A stretch of DNA of 5,521 bases from Acidobacteriota bacterium (GTDB lineage: Bacteria > Acidobacteriota > Terriglobia > Terriglobales > Acidobacteriaceae): NCBI GenBank assembly GCA_021781255.1, contig JAJXXG010000526.1, positions 1-5,521 on the forward strand, written 5' to 3'. Below the pieces are notes generated by a model. That model saw only the letters and a list, made by a program, of their open reading frames with translations, made no database searches and was not told the DNA's origin. Positions 1 to 5,397 of this stretch are shown in pieces; position 1 is the stretch's first letter; the number at the start of each line of letters is the position of its first letter. A program made the translations under genes and the position numbers.

Positions 1-212
1 GCTGATTCCACGTTGAGCGACGAAAGATCCCGTGACGTTGAGAATGTATAGGTTCCCGCTGGCAGCACCTTCGAACCAACAACAAACTCATACGGGACGC
101 TGAAACTCATGGCATGCATTTGCCCATACGCCAAACCCGATGCAAAGACTGTGACGAGAATGAACGCCGTGAGCCGCCTCGCCGTTGCAAACTTTCCTTT
201 CATTCGCCGCAT
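1..212 (-). CDS. Secreted protein of unknown function, acidobacterial small exported family (N-terminal part)
   Basis: Seventy codons are visible before the gene leaves the window at base 1. The start is the ATG at 212-210. It follows a purine-rich AGGAGAGAGG that ends 5 bases upstream, so it is preferred over a second in-frame ATG at 203-201. Residues 2-13 are basic (RRMKGKFATARR). Residues 14-28 are hydrophobic (LTAFILVTVFASGLA). A signal peptidase site is plausible after AYG, near residue 30. The mature part opens with MHAMSFSVPYEFVVGS and then KVLPAGTYTF. The pattern VP(Y/F)xFxVGxxxLPAGxY is, from memory, common in small exported proteins of Acidobacteriota, usually 150-200 residues long and predicted to be rich in beta strands. 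Their function is not known and I assign none. The gene is divergent from the EamA transporter, with about 350 bp between the two starts. The reading frame and signal peptide are clear; the family call rests on one motif. Confidence 0.8.
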   Translation of the reverse strand, partial: MRRMKGKFATARRLTAFILVTVFASGLAYGQMHAMSFSVPYEFVVGSKVLPAGTYTFSTSRDLSSLNVES

Positions 213-562
213 TTCAACCTCTCTCCTGTTCTCGGTTAGTCGCGTTGGGGATTTAGGCCACCTGATAACCCCTGATGGCCCAGAATAGACGAACCTGAGT
301 CGGTTCAGCTTGTTCAACGAAGGCCCAGGAAGGGAAGAAAGCCTGCATGAAGAAAAAGCTCGAAAGAAAAGCTGGTCTTCTGCAACGACGCGCCCAGTGT
401 AACCCTGACATGGGGAATTTAGCAAGAAAAATCAGGTGTAGAGGCCCAAATGTGGAGTAATAAGGTCCAGTTTAGGCGGGACCCAGGTCCATCCTGCGCT
501 AATCCCCCGCTTTTCAGGTGATGCCACCTGCTTGCCCGCGGGTGTGCGACAGTAAAGAAAGA
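213..562. other. Intergenic region between divergent genes
   Basis: This region must hold the promoters of the secreted-protein gene (leftward) and the EamA transporter (rightward). I found no convincing -35/-10 pair for either. Small symmetric elements are visible. GGCCA at 256-260 and TGGCC at 276-280 bracket two direct copies of CCTGAT (261-266 and 271-276) spaced exactly 10 bp apart. GAACC at 291-295 is inverted against GGTTC at 302-306. GGTCC at 464-468 is inverted against GGACC at 479-483, and a third arm, GGTCC, lies at 486-490. Any of these could be operator-like, but repeats this short also occur by chance. A 37-codon ORF at 347-460 is discussed under findings. Confidence 0.5.
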
Positions 563-1525
563 ATGGCTGAACAAGGAAAGACAGCCGGGCGCTTCAGTTT
601 TCTCGGCTACGGCGCCTGCGCCCTGGCCGGAACCCTGTGGGGCACGGGGTTCTACTTCGGCAGGCTGGCGCTGGACGAGATGAACGTGGAGCACATGGTG
701 CTCTATCGCTTTCTGTTTGCCTGCCTGGGCATGGCGCCGGTAATGGTGTCGCAGCGCGTGCGGCTGACGGCCGGCGAGATGCGGACGCTGCTGCTGACCG
801 CGGCCTTCGGTGTTCCCATTCAATTTCTGCTGCAGTTTCACGGGCTGGTGCTGACCACGGTGAGTCACGCCTCGTTGATGGTGGGCGCCATGCCGGTGCT
901 GCTGGCGGCGGCAGCAGCGCTGTTTGCGGGCGAGCGGCTGGACTGGGTGGGTTGGCTGGCCTTGTGCGGATCGACGGCGGGCGCGGCGATGGTGGTTCTG
1001 GGCGGCAGCCGGGCGACGACCGGGCGCGAGACGCCATCGCTTGCCGGTGACATGCTGGTGATCGCCTCGCTCTTTGTGGCTTTAGCCTGGATTCTGCTCA
1101 GCAAGAAACTGATGCAGACGCACAGCCCGCCGGTGGTGACCGCGTACACCATCTATGCCGGGACGGCGATGCTGGTGGCGTGGAATCTCGGTTCGTGGCT
1201 GCTTGCTCCATTGACGCATGAAAAAATCGAGCCCATGCCGTTTGCGCACGTCAGCGTAACTGCCTGGGCTGCTTTGGCAATCAGCGGCATAATGTGTACG
1301 GCCATAACCACTCTGCTGTGGAACTGGGGCATCCACCATGTGCCGGCCTCGCGCGCCGGGGTCTTTCTGAATATCGAGCCAGTGATGGGTTCGGTGCTGG
1401 GCGTGGAGCTTTTGGGCGAGCGGCTGGGCCCGTACGCATGGCTGGGCGGGACATTGATTCTGGCTGCGGCCATCGCGCTGACCACTCGTGGGCACGAGCC
1501 GGAGCCAGAGGTGCTGCTGGAGTAG
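563..1525 (+). CDS. EamA/DMT-family transporter
   Basis: This is a 320-residue integral membrane protein of the drug/metabolite transporter superfamily with two EamA repeats, the usual length for the family. Repeat 1 covers roughly residues 15-148 and repeat 2 roughly 162-308, about ten hydrophobic helices in all. Each repeat ends with the same kind of signature: AGERLDWVGWLALCGSTAG near 122-140, and LGERLGPYAWLGG at 284-296. This shows the internal duplication directly. The GTLWGTGF at residues 23-30 is the typical first-helix motif. The C-terminal tail, HEPEPEVLLE, is acidic. I chose the ATG at 563 because it leaves a short cytoplasmic leader before helix 1 and has the purine run AAAGAAAG just upstream. 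In-frame GTG 518 and ATG 521 would add about 15 residues that do not look transporter-like. Substrate cannot be read from sequence; relatives export amino acids, metabolites or drugs. The downstream CPBP gene is on the same strand after a 100 bp gap. Confidence 0.9.
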   Translation: MAEQGKTAGRFSFLGYGACALAGTLWGTGFYFGRLALDEMNVEHMVLYRFLFACLGMAPVMVSQRVRLTAGEMRTLLLTAAFGVPIQFLLQFHGLVLTTVSHASLMVGAMPVLLAAAAALFAGERLDWVGWLALCGSTAGAAMVVLGGSRATTGRETPSLAGDMLVIASLFVALAWILLSKKLMQTHSPPVVTAYTIYAGTAMLVAWNLGSWLLAPLTHEKIEPMPFAHVSVTAWAALAISGIMCTAITTLLWNWGIHHVPASRAGVFLNIEPVMGSVLGVELLGERLGPYAWLGGTLILAAAIALTTRGHEPEPEVLLE

Positions 1526-1539
1526 TGGTCAGTGGTCAG
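1524..1539 (+). repeat. Tandem heptamer at the transporter stop codon
   Basis: Two exact copies of AGTGGTC (1524-1530 and 1531-1537), followed by AG, start inside the TAG stop codon (1523-1525). Two copies are too few to call a functional array. The unit is a possible site for copy-number variation by slippage. Confidence 0.5.
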
Positions 1540-1625
1540 ATGCGGGCGGTTGGGGTGGTTGCCTCGGGCTGTTCGCGCAAGGGAAATCCGGAATCGGCCC
1601 AGGAGGCTGCGTTAGCATCGGTTGC

Positions 1626-2342
1626 ATGGAACAGGCCGCAGATTCGTCGCAGGAGCGAGACCGGCCAGCCAAAAGGCGCAGCAAGCGGCGCGTCTGGATT
1701 GAGATCGCGATCGCCTACGGGCTGATTATGGCCGTAGTGTGGACGCCGCGGCCCTGGCAGCGGATGCTGTGGGTGATCGCAGTGGCCAGTGTCACCGTCA
1801 TCCTCTGGAGATCCTTCGATGGCTGGAAGGCGATGGGCCTGCGAGCGACGAATTTCCTGCGCTCACTATGGATCGTTGGTGCGGCGATGGTTCTGGCTGG
1901 CGTTGCCATTGCTGTTGCCGCCCGTATGCACACACTGGCGCCTCAGAGCGGAGTGCTCGCCTGCGTTGAAGTCTATTGGGCGTATGCCGTCTGGACCGGC
2001 GTGCAGCAGTTCTTGCTGCAAGGCTTCTTTCTATTGCGATTCTTGCGTGTGGTGCCTGACGAGCGGCTGGCGGCGTTGATGGCGGCGTTGCTGTTCGCGC
2101 TGGCGCATCTGCCCAATCCCATCCTTGCGCCGATCACCTTGATTTGGGGCTTGGCGGCATGTCTGCTCTTTCTCCGCTACCGCAATCTTTATCCACTGAT
2201 GATTGCCCACGCCATCCTTGGCATTACGGTCGCGGTCACGATCCCCGGGCCGGTGGTGCATAACATGCGCGTCGGACTCGGCTACCTGACCTATAGCCGG
2301 CACATGCAGGCGCACGGGATGCATCGCTTAACGCAGCCATAA
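1626..2342 (+). CDS. CPBP-family membrane protein lacking the catalytic glutamates (putative pseudoenzyme)
   Basis: This 238-residue protein has a basic N-terminus (RDRPAKRRSKRR, 11-22) followed by about seven hydrophobic segments. It resembles the CPBP/Abi family of intramembrane proteases (CAAX prenyl endopeptidase-like, Rce1-related). Motif 2, FxxxH, is present as FALAH at 157-161. A later histidine, H195 in IAHAILG, matches motif 3, but the residue four positions on is Gly199 rather than the usual Asn or Asp. Motif 1 should read EExxxR and instead reads QQFLLQ (Q127, Q128, Q132), encoded by CAG CAG at 2004-2009 and CAA at 2019-2021. In Rce1-type enzymes the glutamate activates water, so this protein is probably inactive as a protease; that is inference from family knowledge. 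The start is ATG 1626. The best Shine-Dalgarno, AGGAGG at 1601-1606, lies 19 bases upstream, which is unusually far. The frame stays open back to a GTG at 1488, but the extra 46 residues overlap the transporter gene and look non-coding. Confidence 0.8.
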   Translation: MEQAADSSQERDRPAKRRSKRRVWIEIAIAYGLIMAVVWTPRPWQRMLWVIAVASVTVILWRSFDGWKAMGLRATNFLRSLWIVGAAMVLAGVAIAVAARMHTLAPQSGVLACVEVYWAYAVWTGVQQFLLQGFFLLRFLRVVPDERLAALMAALLFALAHLPNPILAPITLIWGLAACLLFLRYRNLYPLMIAHAILGITVAVTIPGPVVHNMRVGLGYLTYSRHMQAHGMHRLTQP

Positions 2343-3203
2343 CGACCAAAGGGCGTCCACGGTGGCGTGGGTGACGGCCGAGGCGCCCACGCGCCGCTGC
2401 TCGCGCCACGCTCGGCCGTAGAAGACGCCGGCGAGCGCCGCCAGCAGCACGTAGCGCCAGTTGAAGCTCGCGGTTCGCTTGTTGAAGTGGGCAAGGCCAA
2501 AGAGGCAGGCCGTCAAAAACAGCGCGCCGTAGCGGCCCATGCGCTTTTCCAACAGGTTCTCGAGCCAGCCGCGGAAGAAAAGCTCCTCGGGAACGGCGAT
2601 AAAAAAGAAGGTGAAGATCCATGCGACTGCGACCCGGCTCGGCGCGGGCCAGCCCGGATGGAAGTGCAGAAAACCCAGGCTGAGGCCAAGAGCCAGCGCA
2701 ACCGGCGTGTAAAAGGCGGCTTCGCGCAGGCCGATCCCAAGGTCTTTGAGGCGCAGGCGCAGGTCGAAGCCGACGCCGTCGAGTCGGCGGATGAGGAGGA
2801 AGCCGTAGATGCCCGCGTCGAGAAGAAGGATTTTATTAAAGATGGCCAGGTGCGGCGGCCATGCGCTCTCAAACCAACGCAGGTCAACGGCCAGGCCCAG
2901 CACTGCTAAAACCAGAAAGTCTCGCCAGTTGCCACGCTGTGCGGAATCCGCGCGCCTGGCCTGCCAAAGCAGCATTGCAACCGCAACCGGCAGCGCTACG
3001 TACAACGCGCACCATCCCCAGCGGAAGACGCCCGCCGCGCCAGCGACCAGCAGGTATGGAATCGACAGCAGAGCAGGCAGGGATAACTGTAGCCAGATCG
3101 GGAGCGCACTCACACGCGCCGCCAAGGGGCCCAGCGCAAACGCAACAGCGAGGTACGGAATGAGCAGGAGCAGCGCGGCGACGACGTTTGCCGGTGTGAC
3201 CAT
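2328..3203 (-). CDS. CPBP-family intramembrane glutamic/metallo-endopeptidase
   Basis: A 291-residue membrane protein with roughly eight hydrophobic segments and all three CPBP motifs. Motif 1 is PEELFFRG (E206, E207, R211). Motif 2 is FGLAH (F235, H239). Motif 3 is HATVD (H279, D283). The family includes eukaryotic Rce1, which cleaves prenylated CAAX proteins, and bacterial proteins linked to peptide maturation or bacteriocin self-immunity. The substrate here is unknown. I chose the ATG at 3203-3201, preceded by AGGAGG at 3212-3207 with an unusually tight 3-base spacer. In-frame ATGs at 3230 and 3296 lack a ribosome binding site. The one at 3296 would overlap holA by 34 bp and add a leader that does not look membrane-protein-like. 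The gene follows holA by 59 bp on the same strand, so co-transcription is likely. Its stop overlaps the end of the convergent CPBP gene by 15 bp. Confidence 0.88.
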   Translation of the reverse strand: MVTPANVVAALLLLIPYLAVAFALGPLAARVSALPIWLQLSLPALLSIPYLLVAGAAGVFRWGWCALYVALPVAVAMLLWQARRADSAQRGNWRDFLVLAVLGLAVDLRWFESAWPPHLAIFNKILLLDAGIYGFLLIRRLDGVGFDLRLRLKDLGIGLREAAFYTPVALALGLSLGFLHFHPGWPAPSRVAVAWIFTFFFIAVPEELFFRGWLENLLEKRMGRYGALFLTACLFGLAHFNKRTASFNWRYVLLAALAGVFYGRAWREQRRVGASAVTHATVDALWSLWLR

Positions 3204-3206
3204 AGA

Positions 3207-3212
3207 CCTCCT
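3207..3212 (-). promoter_or_regulatory. Ribosome binding site of the intact CPBP gene
   Basis: A perfect AGGAGG on the minus strand lies 3 bases before the ATG at 3203. It decides between three in-frame starts (3203, 3230, 3296), because neither longer form has a comparable site. Confidence 0.6.
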
Positions 3213-3262
3213 GCGCGTCCTCAAAACCATCCCGGAGGCAGGCGACCAAGCATCGCACCGCC

Positions 3263-4429
3263 TCAACTCTCGAACGATAACTGCGATGAGGTCCATGCGG
3301 GCGGGGCCGGCTTGGGTTCCGATGCAAGTTCGTAGACCAGCCGTTCCAGCACCAGCCGCTTGTCAGGCGGCGAGGAACGCAGCTCAAGATCTGCGTGGGC
3401 CACGAGGCGCAGCGCGCGCGTCAGTTCGCGGCGGCTACGAAAGCGGCGCGCCTGACGGATAAGATCGTCGGCGGCAAAGGGCGGCATGCGGAAGCCCTGC
3501 CACAGCGCCTGCCAGATGGCGCGCGAGTCGCGCACGTTTTTCTCGAGAATCACGAGCATCTGGCGGAAGGTGCGGGCCAGCATGTAGAGATGGCCGATGG
3601 CGGCGTCCTCGCCGGCGTCGGAGCTGTTGAGCAAGCCATGCAACAGCGCCAGCGCGCGCACCCGATCATGGGCGCTGATGGCGTCGGTCAGCTCATACAA
3701 CGAGCGCTGCTTGGCCGCCAGCACCATGGTTTCCACGTCGCCGAGCGTGATGCGGCCTCGATCGGCGGCGTAGAGCAGAAGCTTCTCCAATTCTGACGCG
3801 ACCAGCATCATATCTGCGCCCAACGCGTCGACCAGCTCGCGCGCCGCGTCGGTTTCGATGCGCACCTGGGATTGCTGCGCCGTGGCCACGGTCCAGCGCA
3901 TGGCGTCTTCCTCGCTGACGCGCGCCAGTTCCACCATGCCGCAGTGATCGCCCAGCGTTTCTCTCAGCCGCTCAAAGCGGTTCTTGTCGTCCAGCTCCAT
4001 GCGCCGCGCATCCGGAGGAATGCGCAGGAAGTCGGCAATGAACAGGAGCAGCGCCTGCGGGTTGGGCGATTTGAAATAACGGCCCAGCGCGGCGAATTCT
4101 TCCTTCTTGGCGCCGCGCGTATAAAGCTGGCGCACGTTGCGCACGAAGATCACCTGAAAGGGAGCCATCAGCGAGGGAGTTTGCGCGCGGTCAAGCACTT
4201 CGAAGATTGAGGTTGTGGCCAGGTCGAGATCGGAGAGGCAAAAATCGCGCAGATCGGCGGGGATAAAGGCCTTGAGCACGGCGGCTCGGCAGCGGTCGAG
4301 CAGGAAGATTTCGTCGCCTGCCAGCACGTAGCCTGGCCGCAGCTTGCCTGTACCGGCTGCGGCAGCCTCGATCTCGGCGACAAAGCGGCCGACAGCGCTG
4401 AATCCTGCGCCCCAGCGCGGGCCGCTCAA
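3263..4429 (-). CDS. holA: DNA polymerase III subunit delta
   Basis: At 388 residues this is somewhat longer than the roughly 340-residue E. coli protein. Delta is the wrench subunit of the clamp loader: it opens the beta sliding clamp so that it can be loaded on primed DNA. Recognisable features, in order, are GYVLAGDEIFLLDRC (33-47), the conserved 'LxGxExxL' opening of the N-terminal AAA+-like domain; FEVLDRAQTPSLMAPFQVIF (76-95), matching the region that normally precedes 'RxVxVRN'; DMMLVASELEKLLLYA (206-221), the central delta signature; LYELTDAISAHDRVRALALL (244-263), where the C-terminal domain begins; and a final helical segment around RRELTRALRLVAHADLELRS (333-352) with LVLERLVYEL (359-368). 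A proline-rich and serine-rich tail of about 18 residues follows. The start is TTG 4429, supported by AGGGAG 8 bases upstream; no ATG with a comparable site exists nearby. The usual neighbour lptE is absent upstream. Confidence 0.93.
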   Translation of the reverse strand: MSGPRWGAGFSAVGRFVAEIEAAAAGTGKLRPGYVLAGDEIFLLDRCRAAVLKAFIPADLRDFCLSDLDLATTSIFEVLDRAQTPSLMAPFQVIFVRNVRQLYTRGAKKEEFAALGRYFKSPNPQALLLFIADFLRIPPDARRMELDDKNRFERLRETLGDHCGMVELARVSEEDAMRWTVATAQQSQVRIETDAARELVDALGADMMLVASELEKLLLYAADRGRITLGDVETMVLAAKQRSLYELTDAISAHDRVRALALLHGLLNSSDAGEDAAIGHLYMLARTFRQMLVILEKNVRDSRAIWQALWQGFRMPPFAADDLIRQARRFRSRRELTRALRLVAHADLELRSSPPDKRLVLERLVYELASEPKPAPPAWTSSQLSFES

Positions 4430-4437
4430 AACCTGCG

Positions 4438-4443
4438 CTCCCT
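4438..4443 (-). promoter_or_regulatory. Ribosome binding site of holA, supporting a TTG start
   Basis: AGGGAG on the minus strand is followed by an 8-base spacer and then TTG at 4429-4427. Spacing and strength are near ideal and are the main reason to accept the rare start codon. Confidence 0.65.
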
Positions 4444-4701
4444 GCGGGCTTCCACGCCGCCGCCCATAGCTGCATTTCTCATGCGGCTCCAGAATACAGG
4501 CCTTTAAGGCAAGTAGCCAGCATGGAAAAGTGGGCAGAAATCAAGAAATGGGCGCGTTCCTATGCGGACTGAAGCCGCGTGCTCTTCAATACGAATTCAG
4601 CCTGAGACACCACCGAGGGACATTGACGATTGGTCCAGCCAGTAGCTGGGACGGTTCCGTTGCGGCATGCATGTTTACTGGTTGGTACCGTGGGTGCCCC
4701 T

Positions 4702-4762
4702 CCCCCCTATTTTTTAGCTAAATTCCACATTCCAGGGTGCTTAGCTTTTTAGGGCATCGGCT
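4702..4762. repeat. C-tract followed by AT-rich segment with short repeated motifs
   Basis: A run of six C (4702-4707) is followed by a run of T and by TTAGCTAA (4714-4721), itself a palindrome. Two adjacent near-copies of a heptamer follow: ATTCCAC (4722-4728) and ATTCCAG (4729-4735). The motif TTAGC then recurs at 4741-4745 beside another T run. The patch differs in composition from everything around it. It resembles intergenic sequence that I associate with dispersed acidobacterial repeats, but copies elsewhere cannot be seen from one window. Confidence 0.35.
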
Positions 4763-5096
4763 AACTCGTTGAAAGCAAATCGGTTAAAAGATAAAGTCGT
4801 CATAAATTGAGAGTTGCGCGCATCTTCGAGAAACATTGCACTGTTTTGGGTGCAACCGGGGAGGAATCGCCCGGGGGGGTGAAGAGATTCGGTGCGGTCT
4901 GTTTGCGCGCATGTTTCCCGATCTCTCAAATCAAGCTTAACGATTTCGTGGAAATAATCTGCAAGGCCGCGAGAAAATTTGTGGTTTGGAGTGGGATGTT
5001 GCGGGATCGTGGAGTGGCAAAGGGGTTGACATCGCAGGCTGAGTCAGCGGGGCAAAGCTGATGAAGGGAATCAGGATGGCGGTTTGTTGGCCGGAA

Positions 5097-5281
5097 GGGC
5101 GCTTGCGGGGACCGATCGTTCGAATCGTGGTCCGCTGCCCGTTGGATGAGGTCTGTGGTCTCCCCGGTGCCTGAATGCGAGGCACCGGGGGCACCCATCA
5201 ATTTGTTTCTAATCAGAAACTGCAAGACCGGGGCCAGCCGCCCGCTCATCGCGAAGGACGCGATGAACGGGGCACAGCCCC
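5097..5281. repeat. Cluster of six consecutive inverted repeats (hairpins)
   Basis: Exact complementary arms follow one another with little sequence between them. H1 has GGGC 5097-5100 with GCCC 5137-5140, enclosing GGACC 5109-5113 with GGTCC 5129-5133. H2 has CCCCGGTGCCT 5162-5172 with AGGCACCGGGG 5180-5190, an 11 bp stem with a 7-base loop. H3 has GTTTCT 5205-5210 with AGAAAC 5215-5220. H4 has GGGC 5231-5234 with GCCC 5240-5243. H5 has TCATCGCG 5246-5253 with CGCGATGA 5259-5266, loop AAGGA. H6 has GGGGC 5269-5273 with GCCCC 5277-5281. No stem is followed by a clear T run on either strand, so these are not ordinary intrinsic terminators. A structured RNA or a palindromic mobile repeat (REP/BIME-like) are the alternatives. 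H2 and H5 are strong; H4 and H6 alone could be chance. Confidence 0.6.
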
Positions 5282-5397
5282 TCACCGCTCAGCGCACCTC
5301 TTCACGGCGTTTGAACGGGCCACCTGCCAGATAACGGGAGTTCACCATCTCCGACATGAATTTGTAACAATAAGTCGGCGAATGTCCTCAGACGCTA

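Larger units (their letters stand above)
4444..5397. other. Long gene-free region between holA and the IS end
   Basis: About 950 bp hold no ORF that I believe is a gene. The open frames here have no family resemblance and no good ribosome binding sites, and those in the right half run through the palindromes. The part next to holA must hold its promoter. On the minus strand a TATTCT near 4495 is a possible -10 element, but the -35 match is poor. The middle, about 4700-4830, is clearly richer in A and T than the flanking genes and starts beside a C-rich tract. The right part, 5097-5281, is packed with inverted repeats (separate entry). A TTGACA at 5026-5031 has no -10 partner at the right distance. 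Confidence 0.6.

Noticed and set aside
594..1037. Minus-strand and other-frame ORFs within the EamA gene
   Set aside because: They are rich in Arg, Pro, Ala and Ser, as expected from reading GC-rich DNA out of frame, while the plus-strand frame is a clear ten-helix transporter.
2367..3462. Long plus-strand open frames opposite the CPBP and holA genes (2367-2909 and 2809-3462)
   Set aside because: They are antisense shadows of high-GC coding sequence; the minus-strand frames show clear protein-family motifs.
4690..4716. C-tract and T-run as a terminator for a plus-strand transcript
   Set aside because: No stable stem precedes the T run; the GGTACC and GGGTGCCCC segments do not pair well.
4741..4929. 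62-codon minus-strand open frame across the AT-rich patch
   Set aside because: No family resemblance and no ribosome binding site; more likely the chance translation of an intergenic repeat.
5026..5054. TTGACA (5026-5031) as a promoter -35 element
   Set aside because: The sequence 16-18 bases downstream is GC-rich with no TATAAT-like element, and no gene follows on that strand.
5114..5128. GTTCGAATC (5118-5126), identical to a tRNA T-loop core, suggesting a tRNA gene or an integrase attachment site
   Set aside because: The five bases on each side do not form a T-stem, no acceptor, D or anticodon arms can be drawn around it, and the flanks pair instead as hairpin H1.
5162..5200. H2 as a rho-independent terminator
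   Set aside because: The 11 bp stem is strong, but neither side continues into a T run, and no gene on the plus strand ends nearby.
4926..5285. 119-codon minus-strand open frame
   Set aside because: It runs through the hairpin cluster and the low-GC segment, has no recognisable domain or good ribosome binding site, and its composition does not look coded.
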